The notes under the pieces: generated by a model
Databases searched by the model: none
Told to the model about the DNA's origin: nothing
Seen by the model: only the letters and a program-made list of their open reading frames with translations
Translations under genes and position numbers: made by a program
NCBI GenBank assembly: GCA_031417525.1
Contig: JANOVT010000365.1
Location: forward strand, 1 to 5,520
Direction of reading: 5' to 3'
Source: JAIBBG01 sp031417525
GTDB lineage: Bacteria > Bacteroidota > Bacteroidia > Flavobacteriales_D > Sanyastnellaceae
Length of the DNA: 5,520 nt
Part shown: one piece after another, positions 1 to 5,520 of the stretch
Layout of the letters: each line of letters begins with the position of its first letter
How positions within the stretch are numbered: the first letter of the stretch is position 1

Positions 1-969
1 TGAAAAGGAAATAATAATGGTGATGAGAATTAACCAATAAATGCCACTCACAATCATCAACAACAGGTACGAAATCAACACGAGGAAAGCGCCAAGAAAA
101 ATCCAATTGAAAACATTCCACTTCTTCTCGATTTTATAAATCATCAACATCTCCACCGTTGCGACGATCAAGCCGTTCAGTGCCAGCAGACCTCCTATCT
201 GACCTTCACTCAGCATCGCTTCGTTTTTATAATAAATGGACATGGTCGAAAAAAACTGAAAGAAGGACATTGCATACAACGTCACCAGAGGTAGAAAAAA
301 TAAAAAAACACGATCACGATAAGCGGAGGTCACAACTTCTGTTTCTTTTGTTTCCAACTTCTCCTCTTCTTTGACCTCCTTCACCTTTTTACCGATAAAA
401 AAAATGACTAAAAGAGCAGCCCCAATACACGTGGCACCGTCAATCCAAAATATCCATTTGTAGTTGTATGTCGCAAGTATCCCTCCAATTGCAGGACCAA
501 GAGAAAAACCTAAATTGATTGCAAGCCTGTACAAAGAAATGGAACGTGTGTAATTTTCTTTTGTACTGAAATGAGAAATCGCAACCATACTCGCCGGTCG
601 AAATGCTTCGCCGATCGCACTTAAAAAAAACATTCCAATCGCCAAAACCAAAAAATGATCGAGCATACTCACCACAAAAAACATCACGCCACCGGCAATC
701 AAACTGCCCACCATAATCGGGTAAAATCCGATTTTGTCTACAAGCTTTCCACCAAGAAAAACACCGAGCAACGAACCTGCACCAAACATGGACATCACAA
801 TTCCCACATTGTCAAGGTCGAAAAGCAGAATATCCTTGAGGTAAACAGCAAGAAAAAAAATCACCATCGTCCCGCTGCGATTGATGAATTGAGTGAGAGC
901 CAGTAACCACACGGTTCTGGACAATCCTCCGTAGGCGTTTTTAATCAGGGATGTAGTGGATGTGATCAT
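1..969 (-). CDS. MFS transporter, probable drug/H+ antiporter type (partial, C-terminus off the left edge)
   Basis: Reading leftward from the ATG at 969, the frame stays open for 323 codons to the window edge, so the C-terminal part is missing. The protein is an integral inner-membrane transporter with long hydrophobic segments near residues 20-44, 54-74, 83-103, 106-126, 145-166, 172-193, 221-247, 257-278 and 287-322. A charged Lys/Glu-rich cytoplasmic loop at about 194-212 separates the two six-helix halves, as is usual in MFS proteins. A motif A-like loop (GKLVDKIG, 74-81) follows helix 2. An antiporter motif C-like stretch (LGFSLGPAIGG, 153-163) lies in helix 5 and is typical of 12-helix drug/H+ exporters. 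The substrate cannot be read from sequence. The ATG is the only sensible start: an in-frame TAA at 985-987 lies five codons upstream. The gene is divergent from the glycosyltransferase. MFS membership is secure; the efflux role is inferred. Confidence 0.93.
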   Translation of the reverse strand, partial: MITSTTSLIKNAYGGLSRTVWLLALTQFINRSGTMVIFFLAVYLKDILLFDLDNVGIVMSMFGAGSLLGVFLGGKLVDKIGFYPIMVGSLIAGGVMFFVVSMLDHFLVLAIGMFFLSAIGEAFRPASMVAISHFSTKENYTRSISLYRLAINLGFSLGPAIGGILATYNYKWIFWIDGATCIGAALLVIFFIGKKVKEVKEEEKLETKETEVVTSAYRDRVFLFFLPLVTLYAMSFFQFFSTMSIYYKNEAMLSEGQIGGLLALNGLIVATVEMLMIYKIEKKWNVFNWIFLGAFLVLISYLLLMIVSGIYWLILITIIISFS

Positions 970-979
970 TTCTGCGCGT

Positions 980-1000
980 CCAAGTTATAATTTGACTCGG
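980..1000. promoter_or_regulatory. Imperfect palindrome just upstream of the MFS transporter start
   Basis: The 21-bp stretch has arms CC-AGT at its left end and ACT-GG at its right end, with one mismatch between the two parts of each arm and an AT-rich centre. Six of the ten arm positions pair exactly. It lies 11-31 bp upstream of the transporter ATG, where a repressor operator would sit. Efflux-type MFS genes are often controlled by TetR- or MarR-family repressors, but no such gene is in the window, so the operator role is a guess. Confidence 0.2.
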
Positions 1001-1036
1001 AAAGGTTCGCTTCGATTTGTGAATAATTATTTGAGA

Positions 1037-1068
1037 TTTGAGAGAGTGTGTTGATTGCAAGTATTTTG
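1037..1068 (+). promoter_or_regulatory. Candidate Bacteroidota-type promoter for the glycosyltransferase
   Basis: A TTTG at 1037-1040 is followed after 21 bp by TATTTTG at 1062-1068. This resembles the Bacteroidota sigma-ABfr pattern of a -33 TTTG box about 19-21 bp before a -7 TAnnTTTG box, but the -7 element is one base short of the consensus spacing. Transcription would begin near 1075, giving a leader of about 90 nt before the ATG at 1164. Such short AT-rich motifs occur often by chance. Confidence 0.3.
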
Positions 1069-1163
1069 GCTAATGAGACAACTAGGAATTAGGGCTTGGC
1101 TCGTCTAAATATTACGCTGTTCAGATCCCTCTTTCGCTCATTGGCTCACCACTAGAGTGCATA

Positions 1164-2228
1164 ATGCCCATACCCGTTGCAAATTGCACCTTGAATTTTC
1201 ACTTGGCGGACAAACGAAAAATACTGGTCGCCCCGCTCGACTGGGGTCTTGGACATAGCACGCGTTGTGTTCCATTGATCCAACAATTTTGTGACGAAGG
1301 GCACGAGGTATTGATTGCCGCAAATGGAACCAGTGCAGCTTATCTGCGCAAACGATTTCCAACCCTGCAGCTCTTCGACAGCATTCCTGCCTACCATGTG
1401 ACCTATCCTGAAAATGGCAATATGCTTTCGCATTTTATGAAGGATACCAGACGATTGCTCTCCGTGATCAAGGCAGAACATCTCTGGCTGGATGAATTTA
1501 TTCTTTCCAAAAAGTTGGATGTCGTGTATAGCGATAACAGATATGGATTGCATACCATCAGAATTCCATGCCACGTGATTACTCATCAACTCTTCATCCA
1601 GGTCCCCTGGTTTTTGAAGCCTTTTGTTAACCTTCGCGTTCGCAAATACATTCAACTATTTACAACCTGTTTGGTGCCCGATTTTGAAGGAACACAAAAT
1701 CTTAGTGGAGCACTTTCCCACGCAACCGATTTGCCGAAAAACGTTCGCTACATCGGGCCTCTTTCAAGATTCAACTCCCCTGAAACCTACAGCGTGAGCG
1801 CACATGATCACTATCATTTTGTGGCCATCATCTCAGGACCAGAGCCTCAACGAACCATTTTTCAGAAATTGATGACCGACATTTTTCAAACCATCGGGAG
1901 ACCTTCTCTCATCGTTTGCGGACAACCTGACAAAACATTTGACGAACAACAACGTCATGTGAGAATCGTAAGTCATCTTGAAGATGATGCTCTTGCAAAT
2001 GTTATATTGAATTGTAAGACCCTTATTTGCCGCTCCGGATATTCTACGATCATGGATTTGGATAAATTGAAGAAACAGGCCATCATTGTTCCAACACCGG
2101 GACAGACTGAGCAGGAGTATTTAGCACATTATCACAACCGGGCTGGAAGGCATTATCGCATTGCACAGAAAGATTTGACCAAGGACAAAATTTTACATAC
2201 ACATAAAAAAATCGGCTTTTCAAGTTGA
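1164..2228 (+). CDS. MurG-like glycosyltransferase (GT28-type, GT-B fold)
   Basis: The 354-residue protein has the two-lobed plan of GT-B sugar transferases related to MurG, which move a sugar from a nucleotide donor to a lipid or polysaccharide acceptor at the cytoplasmic face of the membrane. The N-lobe opens with a beta strand and a glycine loop (KILVAPLDWGLGHSTR, 19-34), followed by SDNRYG (123-128) and ITHQL (139-143). The C-lobe begins near 219 and has a SGPE turn (224-227). The donor-binding region near 289-318 reads CRSGYST, then PTPGQTEQE, like the GGxST-type and PGxxEQ signatures of the MurG group. The start is uncertain: homologues I recall begin almost directly at the first strand, so the first ~16 residues are an extension. 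In-frame TTG codons at 1191 and 1203 are alternatives, but the ATG is the simplest choice. There are no signal peptide or transmembrane spans. Donor and acceptor sugars are unknown; no MurG neighbours (mur, fts) are present, so this is not MurG itself. Confidence 0.88.
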   Translation: MPIPVANCTLNFHLADKRKILVAPLDWGLGHSTRCVPLIQQFCDEGHEVLIAANGTSAAYLRKRFPTLQLFDSIPAYHVTYPENGNMLSHFMKDTRRLLSVIKAEHLWLDEFILSKKLDVVYSDNRYGLHTIRIPCHVITHQLFIQVPWFLKPFVNLRVRKYIQLFTTCLVPDFEGTQNLSGALSHATDLPKNVRYIGPLSRFNSPETYSVSAHDHYHFVAIISGPEPQRTIFQKLMTDIFQTIGRPSLIVCGQPDKTFDEQQRHVRIVSHLEDDALANVILNCKTLICRSGYSTIMDLDKLKKQAIIVPTPGQTEQEYLAHYHNRAGRHYRIAQKDLTKDKILHTHKKIGFSS

Positions 2229-2271
2229 ATACATCCAGCTATAAAAGAAGGTCATAGTCTTCATCACATAC

Positions 2272-2291
2272 TTTTACACCTCTTTGTAAAA
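2272..2291. other. Short AT-rich inverted repeat between glycosyltransferase and tadA
   Basis: Perfect 7-bp arms TTTTACA (2272-2278) and TGTAAAA (2285-2291) flank a 6-nt loop, in the 79-bp gap between the two co-directional genes and 16 bp before the tadA ATG. The stem has two G-C pairs at most and no U-tract of note follows it, so it is a poor intrinsic terminator. It could be a small operator or a chance palindrome. Whether the two genes are co-transcribed cannot be decided from sequence. Confidence 0.3.
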
Positions 2292-2307
2292 ATCAACTTC
2301 ATCGGAT

Positions 2308-2769
2308 ATGGAACAAATCGAAATAGATACAAAGTTTATGCGCATGGCGTTGCGGGAAGCTGCCGTTGCATTTGATGCCGATGAAGTTCCGATCGGTTGT
2401 GTAATCGTTTGTAACGGACAGATCATAGCGCGCGGATACAATCTCACTGAACGCCTTCACGATTTTACGGCGCACGCAGAGATGCAGGCTTTCACTTCTG
2501 CCTCAGAATTTCTAGGCGGAAAATCATTGCATGAATGCACCTTGTATGTAACCCTTGAACCATGTGTGATGTGCGCCGGTGCAGCATACAATACCCGAAT
2601 TGGAAGAATCGTTTTTGGCGCCTATGATGAAAAGCGGGGCTTCACCAAATTCGGTCATCATGAAGACAATGGCCAATCGATTGTTCATCCCAAATGCGAA
2701 GTAACTTCAGGAATTCTTGCGGAAGAATCCGCGCAATTGCTACGTACGTTTTTTGAAAGAAGACGGTGA
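2308..2769 (+). CDS. tadA: tRNA-specific adenosine deaminase TadA
   Basis: The 153-residue cytoplasmic enzyme belongs to the zinc-dependent cytidine/deoxycytidylate deaminase fold. TadA converts adenosine at the wobble position (A34) of tRNA-Arg(ACG) to inosine, allowing one tRNA to read several arginine codons. The catalytic site is intact: HAE at 56-58 supplies a zinc ligand and the proton-shuttling glutamate, and PCVMC at 85-89 supplies the two zinc-binding cysteines. The surrounding blocks are also TadA-like: DEVPIG at 25-30, GYN at 43-45, TLYVTLEPC at 78-86 and AQLLRTFF near the C-terminus. Length matches the family. The ATG at 2308 places these motifs at the usual distance from the N-terminus. 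Other nucleoside deaminases such as guanine deaminase share the fold, but the LYVTLEPCVMCAGA block favours TadA. The 7-bp repeat array starts 8 bp after the stop codon. Confidence 0.92.
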   Translation: MEQIEIDTKFMRMALREAAVAFDADEVPIGCVIVCNGQIIARGYNLTERLHDFTAHAEMQAFTSASEFLGGKSLHECTLYVTLEPCVMCAGAAYNTRIGRIVFGAYDEKRGFTKFGHHEDNGQSIVHPKCEVTSGILAEESAQLLRTFFERRR

Positions 2770-2777
2770 GAGTGATC

Positions 2778-2894
2778 GGTTCCAAGTTTCAAGTTCCAGG
2801 TTTCAGGTTTCAGGTTCCAAGTTTCAAGTTCCACGTTTCAGGTTTCAGGTTTTAGGTTCCAGGTTTCAAGTTTCAAGTTTCAAGTTTCAAGTTT
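2778..2894 (+). repeat. 7-bp tandem repeat, consensus RGTTYCA, 16 copies in phase
   Basis: From 2778 to 2889 the sequence divides without slippage into sixteen heptamers of the form (A/G)GTT(T/C)CA, and a partial seventeenth (AGTTT) ends at 2894. Only two copies depart from that pattern: number 9 begins with C and number 11 has TTTTA in place of TTTCA. The last three full copies (2869-2889) are identical AGTTTCA. Read as protein the array gives a seven-residue FQV-containing period, which is a translation artefact. I recall similar runs of TTTCAAG/CTTGAAA heptamers between genes in other Bacteroidota genomes, but cannot check that here. Confidence 0.95.
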
Positions 2895-2971
2895 GTGAAG
2901 CTAAAACCCAAATTGAAAAAGAAGTCAATCTCATTTCACGCAAAACTTCGCTCAACCAGAAACTTGAAACC
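2862..2971. repeat. Inverted repeat linking the heptamer array to the first 100-bp unit
   Basis: GGTTTCAAGTTTC at 2862-2874 (heptamers 13-14) is the exact reverse complement of GAAACTTGAAACC at 2959-2971, inside the conserved core of the first long unit. A transcript in either direction could fold a 13-bp stem with an 84-nt loop. The same right arm occurs in all six long units, so alternative pairings are possible. Complementarity is direct observation; a role as a transcript-end or RNA-stabilising structure between the convergent genes is inference. Confidence 0.7.
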
Positions 2972-3500
2972 AGAAACTTCACTCTCCCCGATTTCCAAAC
3001 TAAACATCCTAATTGAAAAAGAAGCAATTCTGATTTCACGCAACACTTCGCTCAACCAGAAACTTGAAACCAGAAACTAGAAACTTCAATATCCCCGATT
3101 TCCAAACTAAACATTCAAATTGAAAAAGAAGCAATTCTGGATTACGCGCAAAACTTCGCTCAACCAGAAACTTGAAACCAGAAACTTCAATATCCCCGAT
3201 TTCCAAACTAAACATTCAAATTGAAAAAGAAGCCAATCTCATTTCACGCAAAACTTCGCTCAACCAGAAACTTGAAACCAGAAACTTCAATATCCCCGAT
3301 TTCCAAGCAAAACATTCAAAATGAAAAAGAAGTCAATCTCATTTCACGCAAAACTTCGCTCAACCAGAAACTTGAAACCAGAAACTTCAATATCCCCGAT
3401 TTCCAAACTAAACATTCAAATTGAAAAAGAACAAAATCTGATTTCACACAACACTTCGCTCAACCAGAAACTTGAAACCAGAAACGTCAAGATCTCCATT
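2899..3500 (+). repeat. ~100-bp tandem repeat array, six copies
   Basis: Using the ATTGAAAAA segment (AATGAAAAA in the fifth copy) as a marker, units begin at 2912, 3012, 3119, 3220, 3320 and 3420, with periods of 100, 107, 101, 100 and 100 bp. Sequence at 2899-2911 is a degenerate preceding fragment, and the sixth copy decays after its core, by about 3500. A 32-bp core is identical in all six copies, starting at 2946, 3046, 3154, 3254, 3354 and 3454; it begins CTTCGCTCAACC and contains three heptamers of the AGAAACY/TGAAACC type. The most variable part is the ~20 bp just after GAAAAAGAA. In the second copy an extra heptamer (TAGAAAC, 3078-3084) accounts exactly for its 107-bp length. Copy number could be affected by assembly. 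Confidence 0.95.
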
Positions 3501-3528
3501 ACTTCTTCAACAAGCACGGCGAAAACCG

Positions 3529-5520
3529 CTACCGAATGACCGTCACAAAACCAGTAATCTCTTTTGCCGAACCCGTAGATTCGGATTTCGCTTTGACTAC
3601 GTAATTATAGACTCCATCCTGAACATAATATTCTCCTTCTCCACCTCGGCCGCATGTCCATGGAATAGTTGGATCTGCTGACTGATAAACGACATCACCC
3701 CATCGATTGAAGATCACCCAACTGAAATCATTCACATCAATGTCTGCTCCTTCAACGAATAAAACGTCATTAACGCCATCGTTGTTTGGAGTTACTGAAT
3801 TGGGAATGTATACAGTGAGTATATCATTGATGTCTATCAAACCCTCAATCATATCCGTGCACTGATGTTGATCTGAAATTAAAAGTCTTACTGTGTATTC
3901 GCCTCCTTGTCCTTCCGGAAATTGGAAAAGTGGGTTTTGCTCATGGCTTATTCCAAGTGGATCTTCTGTATTAAAAATCCAGAAGTATTCCAAGCCGGTG
4001 CCCGATGAAACATCCGTGAATTGAATGAGCGCATTTTCAATCGTTGTAGGTTGTGGATCTGCCAGCCAACCTGCCGTAGGATCAGGATATACGGTAAGGT
4101 AGTCCGGAAATGTTTGCACAAATTCACACCCATTCATCGTCGTAAGTGATACAGTCAAATCGTATGTCCCAGGAATGCTGATCGTGTGTGCGATGTCATC
4201 TACCATGGTGTAGTTCGATCCATCCTCTATGGACCATTCCGTTTGATTGTAAAGATTTCCGGGAGTAGTGAGTGAAATATTGGAAACCAGTGGAGAGCAT
4301 CCATCGGTAGTATCTGCTTCAATCGTAATTGGCACAGGAATCTGAATAAAACCCCACGCACAATCCTGAATGGGTGTTGTTTCACAAACATCGGAAAGCG
4401 TAACACAATATTCGCCTTCTGTATTCGGCGAATAGTTGACTCCTTGTCCACTTCCTATTCCTACACCGTTATAGGTCCAGGTGAATGTATAAGGTGCAAG
4501 CCCTCCGGTATGTTGGACGGTGTGAGCATACAAATTTGCTCCGGCACAAATCGTTGTGTCGTTCATGGCAGTGACTGTCAACGGCGCGCGGTAGTCAACC
4601 GCTATCCATGCTGTATCAGAGACACAGTCGGAAATGTCATTCGCATACACCCAATAATCAGAACTTACTCCCGGCTGCACATTAATGACCTGAGTGGTCT
4701 CATTGGTTGACCAATGATATTGATAGGCATTGTCAAAATCAGATTCACTCCAGCTATGCAAACTGGCTGTGCCATTGATGCAGATAGTCGTATCAGCATC
4801 AACACTTATTTCAGGATATTGAATATCGATTTGCAATTCAGTAGTCAAAGCACAATCATCTATTACCAGCGTGTAATAGAAATTGCCGGGAGTATCGGTT
4901 GCCGGATTAAATATTCCTGCGATCGGAACACCGGCTTCTGTCGTCCATGCACCACCTGGATCAGGATTGCCATCAAGCTCCGTTAACATGTCAATTTGCG
5001 CTCCTTCCGGACAGATTCCCATCTGAGTATCTATTCCAGGATTCGGTAGGCTTGAATCCAGGGTTACATTCATTTCATCCTGACTTCCGCAACCAGGATA
5101 GCCTACGGGGTATCCTGTCAACGTGTAAGTCATATCTGATCCTACATTCTCCATAACCGGATTCGGAATGGTGGGATCAGAAAGTCCTGTTGCAGGTGTC
5201 CACAACCATTCAAACGGAACCTGTGTTTCCCCGCATGAGATATCATAATTCAATGGGATGGTGCTTCCATCTACGCAAGAAGATGAGCCATCCGTTTGAA
5301 CAGAAAGAGTAAGGCATCCTTCACTGTTTGTCGCCGCATAACTCAATCCCGAAAAGTCACCTGTGAGCGGTCCTGCAAGAATGGGCGACCCGGTGGAAGG
5401 ACCATCATAGACATAAAGTTCATCAAAACCAGACTCTAACATTCCTGAGTTAAAATTAATGGTCAGGTAGGTGACTCCATCACCGGGATTATTGGGACAA
5501 TAAGTTTCAATCCAGTTTTC
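3529..5520 (-). CDS. T9SS-secreted multidomain protein: CUB, Ig/PKD-like modules, CHU_C type B sorting domain (partial, N-terminus off the right edge)
   Basis: Reading leftward, the frame is open from the window edge to a TAG at 3529-3531, giving 663 residues; the start and signal peptide lie outside. The ATG at 5442 is internal, because clear domain sequence precedes it. Residues 1-85 are the end of a CUB domain (WIETYCPNNPGDGVT, then FDELYVYDGPSTGSPILAG). Next come Cys-containing beta-sandwich modules with the DTTIC opening common in Bacteroidota surface proteins (about 238-312 and 313-396), then two PKD-like modules (about 397-476, 477-566; the second has FTDVSSGTG and YFWIFN). Residues ~567-663 form the gliding-motility-associated C-terminal domain (IPNSVTPNNDGVND, FNRWGDVVY, DGVYNY, final GFVTVIR), a type B signal for export by the type IX system and attachment at the cell surface or release. 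The protein is acidic and Lys-poor in its modules, as expected outside the cell. No catalytic domain is visible; adhesion or carbohydrate/protein binding is likely but inferred. Confidence 0.94.
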   Translation of the reverse strand, partial: ENWIETYCPNNPGDGVTYLTINFNSGMLESGFDELYVYDGPSTGSPILAGPLTGDFSGLSYAATNSEGCLTLSVQTDGSSSCVDGSTIPLNYDISCGETQVPFEWLWTPATGLSDPTIPNPVMENVGSDMTYTLTGYPVGYPGCGSQDEMNVTLDSSLPNPGIDTQMGICPEGAQIDMLTELDGNPDPGGAWTTEAGVPIAGIFNPATDTPGNFYYTLVIDDCALTTELQIDIQYPEISVDADTTICINGTASLHSWSESDFDNAYQYHWSTNETTQVINVQPGVSSDYWVYANDISDCVSDTAWIAVDYRAPLTVTAMNDTTICAGANLYAHTVQHTGGLAPYTFTWTYNGVGIGSGQGVNYSPNTEGEYCVTLSDVCETTPIQDCAWGFIQIPVPITIEADTTDGCSPLVSNISLTTPGNLYNQTEWSIEDGSNYTMVDDIAHTISIPGTYDLTVSLTTMNGCEFVQTFPDYLTVYPDPTAGWLADPQPTTIENALIQFTDVSSGTGLEYFWIFNTEDPLGISHEQNPLFQFPEGQGGEYTVRLLISDQHQCTDMIEGLIDINDILTVYIPNSVTPNNDGVNDVLFVEGADIDVNDFSWVIFNRWGDVVYQSADPTIPWTCGRGGEGEYYVQDGVYNYVVKAKSESTGSAKEITGFVTVIR

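Larger units (their letters stand above)
970..1163. other. Divergent intergenic region (MFS transporter / glycosyltransferase)
   Basis: This 194-bp AT-rich gap separates two divergent starts and should hold promoters for both. It contains an imperfect palindrome next to the MFS start and one weak rightward promoter candidate, both listed separately. An inverted pair, GGCTAATGAG at 1068-1077 and CTCATTGGCT at 1137-1146, could form a 10-bp RNA stem with two G-U wobbles in the glycosyltransferase leader. It partly overlaps the predicted -7 element, so it may be chance. No convincing TAnnTTTG-type promoter was found for the leftward gene, and no small gene or RNA gene was recognised. Confidence 0.6.
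2770..3528. other. Repeat-filled intergenic region between convergent genes
   Basis: The 759 bp between the tadA stop and the T9SS-substrate stop are almost wholly repetitive: a 7-bp array, a ~100-bp tandem array, and about 28 bp of non-repeat flank at 3501-3528. Several short frames are open through the repeats, but they merely follow the repeat period. With a unit length near 100 bp (not a multiple of three) the reading frame shifts at each copy, so none is credible as a gene. No GC-rich hairpin with a U-tract was found to end either flanking transcript. Confidence 0.85.

Noticed and set aside
159..906. Plus-strand frames opposite the MFS transporter
   Set aside because: The His/Lys-rich and low-complexity translations are what the complement of hydrophobic transmembrane codons gives. 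The minus-strand frame is continuous and has MFS motifs.
1138..1655. Two antisense frames opposite the glycosyltransferase (74 and 167 codons)
   Set aside because: They lie wholly or almost wholly on the complementary strand of a gene with clear family motifs and show no recognisable domain; they are shadows.
2899..3500. CRISPR array
   Set aside because: A 32-bp identical core recurs at ~100-bp intervals, but the intervening ~68 bp is also homologous between copies, far longer than normal spacers, and no cas genes are present. It is a tandem repeat.
2778..3500. Insertion sequence or REP/RAYT-type mobile element
   Set aside because: There is no transposase frame, no terminal inverted repeats bounding a coding unit and no target-site duplication. 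The tandem head-to-tail layout is unlike dispersed REP elements.
3501..3528. Intrinsic terminator for the T9SS-substrate gene
   Set aside because: Only a 3-bp GCG/CGC stem around GTTTT is present just past the stop, with no U-tract; too weak to call.
2717..3539. Small proteins encoded in the repeat region (FQV-rich peptide; KKKSISFHAKL-type peptides)
   Set aside because: These frames simply translate the 7-bp and 100-bp repeats. The first overlaps the tadA end out of frame, and the 100-bp period shifts frame at each copy, giving the same peptides in different frames. No start context or non-repeat domain supports them.
4444..5156. Plus-strand frames opposite the T9SS substrate
   Set aside because: They are antisense to a long coherent multidomain reading frame and have no family features.

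Overview
The window looks like a chromosomal segment from a member of the Bacteroidota. The strongest sign is the leftward gene at the right edge, whose last ~97 residues match the gliding-motility-associated C-terminal (CHU_C, type B) sorting domain used by the type IX secretion system (T9SS), which is confined to that phylum and close relatives. Base composition is moderately AT-rich, and no clear Shine-Dalgarno sequences precede the genes, which also fits.

Layout, left to right: (1) 1-969, minus strand: the N-terminal 323 residues of a major facilitator superfamily (MFS) transporter with drug/H+ antiporter-type motifs; its 3' end lies outside the window. (2) 970-1163: a divergent intergenic region with one weak Bacteroidota-type promoter candidate and one imperfect palindrome. 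(3) 1164-2228, plus strand: a MurG-like (GT28-type) glycosyltransferase. (4) 2308-2769, plus strand: a complete TadA-type tRNA adenosine deaminase. (5) 2770-3528: a non-coding, repeat-filled gap between convergent genes. It holds sixteen in-phase 7-bp repeats, then six copies of a ~100-bp tandem repeat that carries the same heptamer in the opposite orientation. (6) 3529-5520, minus strand: the C-terminal 663 residues of a large secreted, multidomain, T9SS-exported protein (CUB, Ig/PKD-like modules, CHU_C sorting domain); its start lies beyond the right edge.

The four genes do not form an obvious pathway. The glycosyltransferase and tadA are co-directional, 79 bp apart, and might be co-transcribed; the others face away from or toward them. 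The part most worth a second look is the two-layer repeat block at 2778-3500. Its two halves share one heptamer in inverted orientation, and one long unit has gained exactly one extra heptamer. No defence system, mobile element, CRISPR array, tRNA or rRNA is visible.
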